Assembly (NCBI GenBank): GCA_001632435.1
Contig: KV424143.1
Span: forward strand, 9,500 to 36,015
DNA length: 26,516 nt
Direction: 5' to 3'
From: Calocera cornea HHB12733
Taxonomy: Eukaryota > Basidiomycota > Dacrymycetes > Dacrymycetales > Dacrymycetaceae
Shown: one piece after another, positions 1 through 9,570 of the stretch
Numbering within the stretch: position 1 is the stretch's first letter
Layout of the letters: the number at the start of each line of letters is the position of its first letter
Notes under the pieces: generated by a model
What the model was told of the DNA's origin: nothing
What the model saw: only the letters and a program-made list of their open reading frames with translations
The model's database searches: none
Position numbers and translations under genes: made by a program

Positions 1-27
1 GGACAAAGCCGTAAACGCTGCACTCAC

Positions 28-1120
28 CAGGCTGGATCTCCGTGACCCTGATCTTCGTATCCACGACCTCCCTCAGCAAGCTCTGGGAAAAAGAGCGCAC
101 GGCCGCCTTGGTGGCGCAGTAGATCCCGCCGCCGGCGTACGCTTCGCGCCCCGCGACGGAGCCGATGTTGATGATGTGCCCGGTGTTGCGGGCTTTGAAG
201 TCTGCAGGGAGAGGGGGTGTCAGGGAGTGTTAGGAGAGAGCGGATGGGGAGGAGCGCAAACTGCGTGGAGTGGGACACAGGGAAGCACGGAAGGAGGCTT
301 GCGCCGCAAAGCGGAGACACGGGCCACCCCAACGAGGAGGGCAAGTATAGACCAGACGAAAAGGCAGAGCGCAGACGCACCCTTGACAAACAACTGGGTC
401 ATCCGGATCAAGCCATACACATTCGTCTCGAACATCGCCTCCATGTCGTCGTCCTTGATGTCGCCGATCTTGTCCACGCCGAGCACAAAGCCGGCGTTGT
501 TCACTGCCCAGCGGGAAGGGGGAGGAGGTCAGCGGGTGTCCGTATGAGGGCGAGAGGGAGGCGAGAGCGACACCCATCAGCCAGACCGACAACGGCCGCC
601 GGGCAGCAGCCGGCGCATGCCACAGCCCACAGCATGCAGCCCATGCGCTCACTCCCGCCTCTCCCTGTCCGACAAGCACCAAGCGCAGGCGCACTCACCG
701 AGGATGTCGACCTTCCTGAGCTCCTCCGGGATCTTCCCCAGCAGCCCGGCCACGGCCTCCCGATCCGATACGTCGAGGACGACCGTGGCGACTTTGCCGC
801 CGACCGTGAGCCCCGCAGCTTTGTGCGCTGCTTGGGCAGCCGAGGCGACGGAGGTGAGGGCGTCTTGACGCCGTGCGAGGAGGATGAGGTTGGAGCCGGC
901 CTGGGAGGGGGGATTAGAGGGGGAAGGGGGTCACAGGGGAGAGGGAGGGTGACGCACCTTTGCGAAGAGGATTGCAGCTTCCTACACTCGCTCGCTATCA
1001 GCAACGAGCGTCCTGCAGGGAGGTAGTGCAAGTGCATATACGTACCGCGCCGATGCCCGAGCTGGCGCCTGTGATGAGGACGACCTTTCCCTCGAGCCTT
1101 TGTGTGCTGAATACGGACAT
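28..1120 (-). CDS. SDR-family NADP(H)-dependent 3-hydroxy acid/serine dehydrogenase-like protein, 3' end cut by window
   Basis: Classical short-chain dehydrogenase, resembling the yeast YMR226C / bacterial YdfG group that oxidises 3-hydroxy acids and serine with NADP+. Exons, all minus strand: 1120-1046, 981-958 (a 24-nt microexon coding EAAILFAK), 900-699, 503-381, 201-28. A donor GTGAGT at 27-22 starts an intron that leaves the window, so the C-terminus is missing. Visible motifs: cofactor loop TGASSGIG (residues 17-24), NNAG (102-105), catalytic Ser156 in INIGSVAG, and YCATK with Tyr169 and Lys173. All junction phases agree. The chosen start is ATG at 1120, giving MSVFSTQ. An in-frame ATG at 1210 would add 30 residues rich in Arg and Leu with no acidic residue, like a mitochondrial presequence. 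Family call is firm; exact substrate is inference. Confidence 0.92.
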
Positions 1121-1559
1121 GATGGTGCTGTTGTTGTTCTTGTAGGAGATTGCGCGTGCGAGGCGGGGAGCGAGGATGTGGGACGGACGAAGGAGGGAGG
1201 GCAGGAGCATCCACTGGCTCTGGCTCTGGCGGTGTACGGTGTGGTGTGGTGTGCTGGACCACGATGCCACGATGCGCCGGAGGGCTGCACGCTCTGGCGA
1301 AGGAGGCCCGTGTGGCCAAGTGGAGGCTGGCTGCTTGACGCCCTCACTTTTCGATCGGCGTTCCGCGAGCACGACATTCTCGGACTTGCTCGGACACCGT
1401 CGGGGACACCGTCGGCCTTTGGTAATATCCGATCAAGGGGGCCCACTCCGGAAGCGCATCTCCGTCGGGGTGGGCTAGTACTTCTCATGTGGACTCGTAC
1501 AGTACTCCGGACCCCTTTCACCCTAATCAAATAGCGTCCTACTTAACCCCTTGCCTGCA
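1121..1559. other. Intergenic stretch between SDR gene and secreted-protein gene
   Basis: Both flanking genes are on the minus strand, so this holds the promoter and leader of the SDR gene and the 3' flank of the secreted-protein gene. The first 90 nt are open in frame with the SDR gene back to ATG 1210. No other credible gene, clear TATA box or repeat was seen. Confidence 0.5.
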
Positions 1560-2478
1560 CTAAGAACAACACCCGACCGTCACGCCCACCTCGAGCACAT
1601 AAGGGCCCGGCACAACAGCGTTCCTCGCCGCCCCGCCGCTGGCGCCCCACGCGCCCCGCACCTGCACAAACTCGGCCCGCACCACGCCTAGCGCTCGCTC
1701 GCCACGGTCAGGCCCGGCGTCGGCGCACAGAGCCCCGGGACCGATCAGTGTGCATCTGTGCTGCAGGGTCAGCGGGCGGGGGCGCGATGGCTCGGCTCGG
1801 CTCGTGGGAGAGGGGAGAACGGCCCCAGCAGACGTACCCGGTGTAGTACGCCCGCTGGTGATATGTCAGGCCCGAGCCCATCGCCCCCGCGCACTCGAGC
1901 CTCAGCGTCCGGCTCTGCACGCTGCCTGCCCAGACGCCGCGTCAGCCCCGCCTCACGAAACCTCGCCGGCACACAAAGACAACATACACGCCAGCGCTCC
2001 AGCGGCAGCAGGGGCGCACAGCACCTTGCTCGTCCCGAACGTGCAGGGCGCGCCGAACGGCTCTAGCGAGGCGACTGCCGCCCCGCGCCGGCTGGTGTCA
2101 GCCTAGATCTGCACTCTGGAGGCTGGAGGATGTAGGCTGGAAGCAGCGCACACACATACCCGAATCGGTATCGGCGCCCCGAAGCACCTCGGTTTCCCCC
2201 GCTGCGCACGCGCCCGAGCAGAGCGGGGCCGTGCCGCGCCATTCGGCGCTGGGGGAGGGGGAGAGGAGGCCCGCTTGGCTCAGCCTATGTACGTACGGGC
2301 TGTTAGGCGTTGTACGCGAACGGGGGAACGCAAGTTGAAGGGAGGGGAGGCGGGCGTACAGCGAGGAGAAGGTTGGGTCCGACAGGCGCACGTCGAGCGG
2401 CGGCAGCGTTAGCGCCCCGGCCGCGGCCGGGGCCCAGCACAGGTAGGCCAGCACGAGCAAGCACAGACGGCAGTACAT
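1560..2478 (-). CDS. Secreted cysteine-containing protein of unknown function, five exons, 211 aa
   Basis: I do not recognise the family. Exons on minus strand: 2478-2297, 2248-2160, 2074-1990, 1921-1838, 1755-1560, ending in TAG; lengths 182, 89, 85, 84 and 196 nt give one frame of 212 codons. Each intron has a good donor (GTACGT, GTATGT, GTGTAT, GTACGT) and a CAG acceptor. Residues 1-22 are a signal peptide (MYCRLCLLVLAYLCWAPAAA core). The mature part holds the phrases WRGTAPLCSGAC, FGAPCTFG, LRLECAGAMGSGLTYHQ and PYVLEVGVTVGCCS, with cysteines that could pair in disulphides. The protein is expected to be extracellular. The start is supported by the signal peptide directly after the ATG. 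The last-exon acceptor at 1756-1758 was chosen because the alternative three bases upstream meets an early stop. Confidence 0.75.
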
Positions 2479-3849
2479 GATACCGAGCTCGACGGCGGCG
2501 AGCGCAGAGTTGAAAGCGGTCCTCGCGCAGCACTCGACAGGCACACCTATATGCACCGGCTCCGGCGCGCTGAGAGTCAGTGGCTGGCTCGTGCGGCTCC
2601 CGCCCGCAGCGGGGCGGACAAGCCTCTCGCTGGCCGGGCCCGCCCCCTGCCTTTCCTTTTCATTCGGTCGCTGGGCGAGACGGGTGCCTAGCCACCGAAC
2701 AAAATACGGCAAAACGAAGACGATGCGGACGAGCGCTGCAGGGTCGCTGTCTCAGTCCCGGCGTACAGGAGGCGCTCAGCCGTGCCGTGCCCCCGCCCAG
2801 ACTCCTTCAAACGCCGATGTTCGATGTGATCTCAGGGCTCTATCCATACGGTATAGGCGGGTGCAGGCTGGGGCGCGAGCGAGTGAGCCGGGTGGGATCT
2901 TCAGGCAGGCAGGGGTGGGTGGCCAGTCGCTGGCTGCCTCTGCGAGGCGGCATGAAGGATGGGAGGGTGCGCTAGAGCTGTGGAAGGGAGCCGGTCCGTC
3001 CATGGGTAAAACAGAGGGAAGATGAATAGAAGGGAACTCTGTCTATCGCACCGTATGTATGTCTGTTGCGTAGCCTGGGTGCAGTGGTGACCCCTGAAGG
3101 GCCCGAGAGGACTCACGGGACAGCCCTTAGTTGTCGTGCGACCACCTCCTGTTCGTCTCCTGGCCATGACCCACTGCCCCCCTTGCCCTCCTCACTCGGG
3201 GCTGACCTCCTCACCGCGCTAGGCGACCTGTTCACATTCTGCGCAATGTCATCCTCAATAGAGGGGTGATCCTTCCTTGTGAAATTGCGATCAAAGGCCG
3301 CCGCGCCCTCTCGAGGGTCTCGACAGCCCGATGTGCGCGCTGCAAACGGGTGTCGGACGTGGCCGGGCTGCTGCAGGACGAGTGCCATACGTGTAGGGGA
3401 GGATGATGCCCGGGTGCGCGCATGCCTTCTGTCCTCGCTCCTCCAACAGCTGATGCGTCTTCCAGGCACCTCCAGCCGGCTTTGCACACTCCTCCAGCTC
3501 GTGATTCATCCTTGATCAGCTGCCCAGCAGCGCACTACCTACCTATGCTACACTCATCTCGAAGAACGAAGAAATAGAGGGGAAATGATATACATATGCA
3601 GTCCATCGCGCGATGCCAAGTTGGCGCGGCCTTCGCCGCCTGGCCAAGCACCGCGCGCGAGCCGCTGCCCTGGCTCTGCATCGCCCATCACCAGAAGTGC
3701 ACGAGGTCACCAGCCCTCCCCTCCTTCTCCCAATAAAGCAACCCGTTGCTTCGCCCATGGGTGCGCGAGCAGCCGCTCGAACCTGCCCGTGCTCCCAACC
3801 CTGGCAAACCCGAGCCGTGCGCGCCGGAATCACGGGAGAGATGCGGAGC
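2479..3849. other. Gene-poor stretch between secreted-protein gene and cysteine-rich gene A
   Basis: It must contain the promoter of the secreted-protein gene and the 3' flank of gene A. I see no convincing gene. Two weak candidates are noted: a 72-codon minus-strand ORF starting with ATG at 3509 and ending at 3291 (begins MNHELEECAKPAGGAW), and a plus-strand open frame without ATG at 3206-3406 whose end reads CARCKRVSDVAGLL and ECHTCRGG. They overlap on opposite strands, so at most one can be real. Confidence 0.4.
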
Positions 3850-4235
3850 TCACCCGCTCCAGCTCTGCACGCCCTGCGCGGGCGCGGGCGTAGAGGGCGG
3901 CGTGCCCTTTGCGCGCCAGGCGTCCTTCAGCGCGTTGATCCGCGCTCGTTCCCCCTTGTCCCTCGCACAGTCGGGGCAGTTGATCGGGCTGAAGTCGGTG
4001 CCTTGTCAGCGCGATCGCGCAGAATGCAAAACAACACAAAACGCGGGGTAGCGCACCTGACCCGGATCGGCACCTGCTTCGGCACGTTCATCATGCTATC
4101 GCATCCTCTGCTCCGGCAGGTCGGTGGGTGGGAGGTCGAGAACAGGCAGTGGGGGGAGTTGCAGTCCCTCTTTTCGGTCGACATGCCGATAAAGCAGCCG
4201 CACTTGTGCTGGCGACCATAGACAATCTGAGACAT
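3850..4235 (-). CDS. Small cysteine-rich protein, array member A, 105 aa
   Basis: Exons on minus strand: 4235-4057 and 3988-3850; the 68-nt intron has donor GTGCGC, a CTGAC branch point and acceptor TTCAG. An in-frame TGA sits directly before the ATG, so this is the start. The protein opens MSQIVYGRQHKCGCFIG, then DCNSPHC (24-30), a Ser/His/Cys stretch, and SPINCPDCARDKGER around Cys64-x2-Cys67, followed by a short basic and Pro-rich tail. No signal peptide or membrane segment is visible; the paired cysteines suggest metal binding inside the cell, which is inference. It resembles genes B, C and D at 7664, 9146 and 11669 in layout (early C-x-C or Y-x2-C, central Cys/His, C-x2-C before a basic segment). 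It is the most diverged member: residue 2 is Ser, not Cys, and the N-terminus is two residues shorter. Confidence 0.72.
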
Positions 4236-4281
4236 TCAGGTTGATGAGCTACCGTATCAGAGCCTCCAGCACGCTGCGTAC

Positions 4282-4287
4282 ATTATA
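4282..4287 (-). promoter_or_regulatory. TATA-like box of gene A
   Basis: On the minus strand this reads TATAAT inside GCTATAATG, about 47 nt upstream of the gene A ATG. Position is right for a core promoter with a very short leader. Assignment rests on sequence and spacing only. Confidence 0.4.
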
Positions 4288-5773
4288 GCACATCGTTTTT
4301 CTCGTGATGGAATTGCGGGGAACGAAATGAAATCAGAAAGCTGAGGATATGAGGTGGCTAGCTTAGGAGCTGGAGCCGGAGCTTGCCCAGCAGGAGCGGT
4401 ATAGGAGGTATAGGAGGCAGGAGGTATATGGAATGTGTCTCCACGGCCCGCTGGGGGGAGGGAGGAGGTATCGCGGACGATCGTACACTGGGCGGGGGCT
4501 CCGCTCGAAGCAAGCCCGGGTAGGTACATATACACTCTGCGACGTATCAAACACGCGCCGGGCACGCCGCCCGCGAACTCTGCCTTTTCCGCGAGGCGTT
4601 CACGGACCAGCACACGATAGGCAATTAGAGCGCGGGCCTCCCGCGGTACAACGCCCTGCGCGCGTTCTCGGCGGAATGAGCATGGTGGCTGGCCCTTCTC
4701 TTCTGGAGATAAGTGTGATCCCGGCCTTGTCGGCGTGCGAGGCCTGCCAGCCCGCACTTCCGAAGCCGACCCCAGACGGGCCCGCCGTGTTTTCGCGAAA
4801 ACGCGGTAACATATTGGGGCCGTTTCACACCCCAACCTCACGTCGCCCGGTCGGCCATGGAATATGATTGCCGTCGCCCGCGGTCGAGACCCTGCCGGAA
4901 GGCCAGAAGCTTCTCGCTTGCGCCTGCGGACACGCAGCTTATTTGGTCGACTTTACGGAATCGGCGATCTCCTGACCAGCACCGGGACCGAGCCGGGCAG
5001 GCATGTCAGCTCAGGTTCCTTGTACGGGCGGGCCGACCGGACAGGCAGCGCTCTCCCCATTCATCAAATGCACACAATAATGGCGCAACAGCTGTTCGAC
5101 GTTCATCCGCGGCCGTAGGTCGGGGCGGACAAGGTACTGCTGCCGCCTGGCTGAGGCGGTCAGGGATCTGAATTGCTTATCAGGGACGATCGCCGTGCCA
5201 TGCTGTGGGCACGTGCCGATAATGAAGCGACTGATCTTGATCGCCGTGCGGATGAGTGGTGTGTTGGCCGCTAGTCTGGAAAACACCGAAATCTTGGGTT
5301 TGTTGGAGCGCGAAACATTTCTTACAGCCCGCCTATCATATCAGCCTTATCGGATAAGGCGCCTTCTTATGGCGATCGTCAGGAATGGCATTATTCCTCA
5401 GATACGTTGGGTTCGATATCTCAATAGTGATGCGATTGAGGATGTCGCGGCTGAATTTAGTCGGGCAGTAGTACATCCTGAGAATACCAGCTCCTTACCT
5501 GACTGGCACACATGTGGTCGCTGCTTCCAACCCGTTGAGGCGGGAAAAAGAAAAGACACGACACCTGCTGCCTTCAATGAGTTGAACAGGTCGTCCCGCA
5601 TGAACCATTCTACCGACGGCAAGTTCCCACACTTGATTATTGGCTGATATTAGAAACACATCAAACTAAGGGAAATTAATCATCGCTCGACCTTCACTAG
5701 CGTTCTCGTCTGCGAATCAACCACAATAGGCATCGTGTTTCGCATAGTGTGATAGTTCCGTTTCAAGCTGTCG
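4288..5773. other. Spacer upstream of gene A and downstream of the F-box-like gene; GC falls near 5.2 kb
   Basis: The left part (to about 5100) is GC-rich and probably upstream sequence of gene A. From about 5200 the base composition becomes clearly more AT-rich and stays so through the F-box-like gene. A plus-strand ORF of 150 codons (5195-5647, starting MPCCGHVPIMKRL) lies here. I see no recognisable domain, and no spliced extension was found, so I do not call it a gene. A minus-strand ORF (5398-5622) overlaps it with a possible GTAAGG donor. Confidence 0.35.
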
Positions 5774-7279
5774 CTACCAAGCCATGCGTTGGTACTGAAT
5801 ATCTAGGTCTTTATGGATGTCGTTCAACGAGCTGTTGTCATGGTCAATACCTCGACACAGGCGAGAGCAAGGGAAGACTCACAAGTGCACAGCTACCTCG
5901 GTACTGGTTGCATAAGTCGAGTGCGGATGCCGACTTGACGTCCGCTTGGCTGGTAGCATCGTTGACCCATTGATTAGATTGAATTCATCGGCCAGTTCAA
6001 TAGCCGCCCACGGGCCATTATCCCACAGGGAGAGGCGGTAGGGTAAATGGGTTGGAGCACCTGCTCTGGTCATCAGGTGAAACATCGGTGTTGTCCAGTC
6101 GCATTTGAGGGGCGTGCCCTCGTAGTCCAAGTCGGCCAATATAAGTGTGACCAACGTCGGTGGTAAGTGTTCCCAAAGGGGTGCTATCTTGGACGAACGG
6201 TCACGGCTGATGACGAGAACTTGAAGAGACGTAAGGAGCCCCCATATTTGGGGAGTCTTCCAGTTGATGGACTCGATCAATCCTACGCCACACAGGGTGA
6301 GCGACTTGAGACTGGCACCAAATAGCCTGGCGTGTTGGAATATACGATGTTGACTGGACGTGTCATCCAATTTGTGGATAAAGAGTTCCTCCAGCGATTC
6401 TGCGGGTAGGGAAACTGCCGAAGAGAGTAAGGTTGCACCCTGTTGCAGGCACCGTAGAAGACTGAGGTGCTTGAGCTTGGGAAGTGATAGACGAGTGAAT
6501 GCATCGGATGCGTTGAAGTAAACATCTTCCAGAACAAGGTTTTCTAAGTCCCCCAGATGCGCAGACGCCGTGGGGAGGAATATCTCGGTGCGGAAAGTCG
6601 TGGCCAGGGCTTTCAGCTTTCGGATGTCAGCTTCCACCAGGAAGTTTGGTGGTAACGCGTCGGAGTAGAGACTGTGCACGTTGAGACACAGTTCGAACAG
6701 CCGTCGCGCAGATTTTCGAGGGTATGAGTTGTCCTCCCACTCATCAGCAACGATGTCGAAGTTCAAGGCGATCGATTTCACAGCAGAGGCGAGTTCGGGG
6801 CGGCGGTCCAATGTTCGAAGCAGGAGGGGCAAGGATCCCCCGCACGATTCATGGCTGCCATATGCTCGGTTCTTCATACAGATCTCGACTGCGTCATAAA
6901 GCACTGTTTCACATGAGTGGGTGATGTAGCGGGCTGTCCTGAGGAACGCGCAGAGGTCGAAGCGGTTGACGTTGAAGCGTGTCAGCGCCGCGGAAAGGGT
7001 AAAGTCATCTCGGCTCGGGTCGAATGGGACGCTGATGCTTCTCCACCTGAGTTCGAGGGCGATCTGCCGGAGAAGCTCGGACGGTAGGCTCAAGAGCGAT
7101 GTCCGCCCAGGGGTGAGGCCATTCGTGATTGGAAGACGTGAATGCGGACTGAAGACCTCGTGCGGTGAGCTTGAGTCCACTGAGCTGACAAAGCGCGAGC
7201 GGCACCTTGCTTCGGCATTCTCCGAGGCGCTGGCCGTCGTCACGGGAGCACCGATGCTGTCAGACGCGTGGATGATCAT
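5774..7279 (-). CDS. F-box-like protein with leucine-rich C-terminal half, 484 aa
   Basis: Exons on minus strand: 7279-5883 and 5831-5774. The 51-nt intron starts GTGAGT and ends ACAACAG; without it the frame stops early, while splicing adds 18 codons ending QYQRMAW and a TAG. The start is the first ATG in the frame (MIIHASDS); the frame is open further up only from a GTG at 7321. Residues 62-100 hold the F-box-type core SLLSLPSELLRQIALEL, a motif that binds Skp1 in SCF ubiquitin ligases. The rest shows repeated Leu-rich segments (LENLVLEDVYF, LKHLSLLRC, LKSLTLCGVGL, LQVLVISRD) like the irregular LRR part of basidiomycete F-box proteins, which would choose the target. Composition is AT-richer than all neighbours. 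The F-box is read from the short LPxELL core only. Confidence 0.8.
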
Positions 7280-7663
7280 TTCACGGGATACAGACCAGCA
7301 GAGGGCAGGCGAGCTGGACACGGTTGCCAGATTCCGCTGGGTGCTCAGCGGATGTCTCAGCTGCCAAGAGCGGGATCAATGGGGTCGCAGGCTGTTTACA
7401 ACCCTACGACCACCCCTTGGCGGCACTTTTGAGGGCGCACAGTACTTGCAGTGCATTTCAGTATCCTCGCTACAGAGACAGCCCGCGCCCGTACGTGAGC
7501 GCGAGACACGGTAGAAATACAATCAGGCGCGATGAGCGCTCGCACCAGCGCGTCCCGCCCCGGAACGCCCGCAAGTTCCGGCCGGACGCTGGCCTTAGCA
7601 CCGCCTGCTCGTTGATCTGGCTGCGGCACCGGCCCCTGCGCCGGACACCATCGCGCTCGAGCC
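7280..7663. other. Intergenic stretch upstream of the F-box-like gene
   Basis: Holds the promoter of the F-box-like gene and the 3' flank of gene B. Composition rises back to high GC across it. No gene, clear TATA box or repeat was seen. Confidence 0.45.
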
Positions 7664-7978
7664 TCATCTCCGTGCCCACGCGCCCTGCTCCCCAGGCGGG
7701 CGGTACGGGCAGGCCTCCGGCTCCCATTCGACGGGAGACCGGCCCCTGGGCGTCTTGGGCCTGCGCTCGCCCTCCAGCACGCGGGCAAAGCAGTTGCAGC
7801 AGATGTTGTCGTCCCACTTCCCCCACACGTCGACCACGGCCGGGCTGACGCAGTTGTGGCCCGTCCAGAGCGCGTCGGGGCACCGCGCGAACACGCCGTA
7901 CTCGACGTAGCAGTGCAGCTCGTGGAAGCGCTCCCAGCAGAGCGCGTAGTAGTGGTAGACGTTGCGGATCTCGCACAT
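7664..7978 (-). CDS. Small cysteine-rich protein, array member B, 104 aa
   Basis: Single coding exon. The protein opens MCEIRNVYHYYALCWERF and contains FHELHC, ARCPDALWTGHNC and NICCNCFARVLEGERR, then a basic and Pro-rich tail. Cysteines fall at 2, 14, 23, 33, 43, 60, 61, 63 and 90. Gene C has cysteines at the same positions 2, 14, 43, 60 and 63, and a matching R-C-P-x-A-L block, so B and C are paralogues. No signal peptide is visible; many Cys and His suggest a metal-binding intracellular protein, which is inference. A likely 5'UTR intron lies just upstream (8043-7982, donor GTGAGC, acceptor CGCAG three bases before the ATG). That placement supports the ATG at 7978. Function unknown. Confidence 0.72.
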   Translation of the reverse strand: MCEIRNVYHYYALCWERFHELHCYVEYGVFARCPDALWTGHNCVSPAVVDVWGKWDDNICCNCFARVLEGERRPKTPRGRSPVEWEPEACPYRPPGEQGAWARR

Positions 7979-8110
7979 GCTCTGCGGGCTGGCGATTAAC
8001 CACCTCTACCTCCCACACTCACACCGAGGGTGTCTGTGCTCACCTTGAGGGACGGGTATGAGGAGACGAGACAGTGGGAACCGAGCGATGGAGGCATCAC
8101 CCGCCGCTTG

Positions 8111-8116
8111 ATATAG
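8111..8116 (-). promoter_or_regulatory. TATA-like box of gene B
   Basis: Minus strand reads GACTATATCAAG here, about 70 nt upstream of the 5'UTR intron donor at 8043. That spacing would give a short non-coding first exon ending CCCTCAAG. Confidence 0.45.
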
Positions 8117-9145
8117 TCACTCACAGACCACCCCGCCGAGCCGCTTCTTGCGCCGGACGGCCTCATCACTCTCACGCTCTTGCCCTATACAGTTACACTC
8201 CCTTTCCCGCCGGCACCCAGTCGGCCCACGGCCTTCTATCGCCCTCCCATCACGAGCTCAGGAGTCGCGCGGCCCCCTTTCGTTCCGACGTGCCCAGGGT
8301 AGCTGGGGAAACCTCCGAGTGCGGGAGCCGAGCACCGAGCGCCGGGCGAACGGCGCGCGCGGTATTAGACGTCGGTGTTCTCAAGCATTCCGGGGCGATG
8401 CACCTGCCGATGCTTGGTTGTGGGGAGGCGCCTTCCCGTGTACGACTCGGGAGCATGTGGATCGAAGTCTGCGCCGGCAAAGCCCTGGAATGCGGAGAAG
8501 CGCCGTTGTTCCAAGGGGTGATGGACGGGGCGAAGAGAACGCGAGGACGGAGAACCCGCGAGGCAAAGAATGAGAGAAGCAGCGAAGCAGCAGTTCATTA
8601 TCGTGAATATTCCGCGCAAGCGGGTAACTAGGGATACAGGGTATTAACAAGCGCTTGTACGAGGTATCGGTGTACAACAGTGGAAGCCTTGATGGGGACG
8701 TAATGAAGATGAAGATGGAGACGAAGATGTGCATGGATAGCCTGCGAGGGGAGGCGAGGTGCTCGGGCGGTGGGCCGCGAGCCGGACGTGTATGTCGGGT
8801 TTAGGTTTAGTGGTTGGGCGTAGGGTAGGCGTGTGCGATGTCGATGGGGAAGATGCGTGGATTGCAGGCGGTCGTTGGGCGTGCAGGGGCGCGTCGTACG
8901 CCTTCGTGTGCTGGAAAACTGCCGGGTGACGGCTGGGAGGATGGCTTGGTTGGGTTGGGTTTGGTTTGGTTTGGTTTGGTTGGGCTGCGGAGGAGATCCG
9001 GTGCGCCGTGTATGCGCCGACCCAGGACGGGGTTGCGATCGCCGCTGGCCCGCATGAGGCACGGGCATATTTTGGTCGTTGGTTGACTCTAGACCCAGCA
9101 TCAGCAATTCGACCCCGTGCAGTCCCCGCGAACGCACGCACCTGG
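8117..9145. other. Spacer between genes B and C
   Basis: Upstream flank of B and 3' flank of C. Open frames on both strands are low-complexity (Pro/Thr/His/Arg) and overlap each other. The only clear structure is the GGTTT/GGTTG repeat at 8947-8984. No gene is called. Confidence 0.45.
8947..8984. repeat. Pentanucleotide repeat (TTGGT/TTGGG type)
   Basis: About seven units of period 5, first GGTTG-like then GGTTT-like copies. It produces a QTKPNQTKPN-like artefact in minus-strand translation. Confidence 0.85.
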
Positions 9146-9403
9146 CTATACGCCCAGATCCGTGGTCCTGACGGACAGCCGGGGCCTGCGCGCCTGCCCG
9201 CGCGCCTTGGCCTCACAGGTCGCGCAGCAGCCTGGCATTGTGCGGCCCACGAGCTCCTGCCTGCGGACGTTGGCGCAGATGGGCAGGCGGTGCTTGAGGG
9301 CGTGCGGGCAGCGGTCGAGCTTCTCTGTGCTGTGGAAGTGGCATTGGTGGTGCAGGAGGAAGCAGTCGCGGTACGGGGAGAGGGAAAGGAGGAGGAGACA
9401 CAT
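9146..9403 (-). CDS. Small cysteine-rich protein, array member C, 85 aa
   Basis: Single exon. The ATG at 9403 was chosen over an upstream GTG at 9433 because it gives M-C-x8-Y-x2-C, exactly the spacing of genes B and D. The protein opens MCLLLLSLSPYRDCFLLHHQC, continues HSTEKLDRCPHALKHRLPIC and ends with a basic stretch after MPGCCATCEAKARGQ. Cys2, Cys14, Cys43, Cys60 and Cys63 match gene B position for position. RCPHAL matches B's RCPDAL. It is the shortest member. The hydrophobic LLLLSL run after residue 2 is too short for a membrane segment and is likely not a signal peptide, although that cannot be excluded. Function unknown; metal binding through Cys and His is inference. Confidence 0.65.
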   Translation of the reverse strand: MCLLLLSLSPYRDCFLLHHQCHFHSTEKLDRCPHALKHRLPICANVRRQELVGRTMPGCCATCEAKARGQARRPRLSVRTTDLGV

Positions 9404-9564
9404 GTGCGTTGGGTGCGGGGTGACGATGAGCACGCGGAAGGGGGATATAAGGCGGGAGAGGGGAGGGGAGGGGAGGGAGAAGCTGAGTAAGCGGCGGGGA
9501 AGGGGGCTTCACACGAGCGCTCGAGAGGACACACACCCTTTCCCAGAACCCTTCCGCGGCGCCT

Positions 9565-9570
9565 CTTATA
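9565..9570 (-). promoter_or_regulatory. TATA box of gene C
   Basis: Minus strand reads GGGTATAAGAGGCGCC, a strong TATA match about 160 nt upstream of the ATG, followed by a long pyrimidine-rich tract (9450-9480) typical of basidiomycete leaders. A second element, CTTATATCC at 9443-9451, lies nearer and is an alternative. Confidence 0.5.

Noticed and set aside
4257..4841. 194-codon minus-strand ORF just upstream of gene A
   Set aside because: It covers the gene A promoter, has no recognisable domain, and its end overlaps the TATA-like box. No splice signals join it to gene A, and a TGA precedes the gene A ATG.
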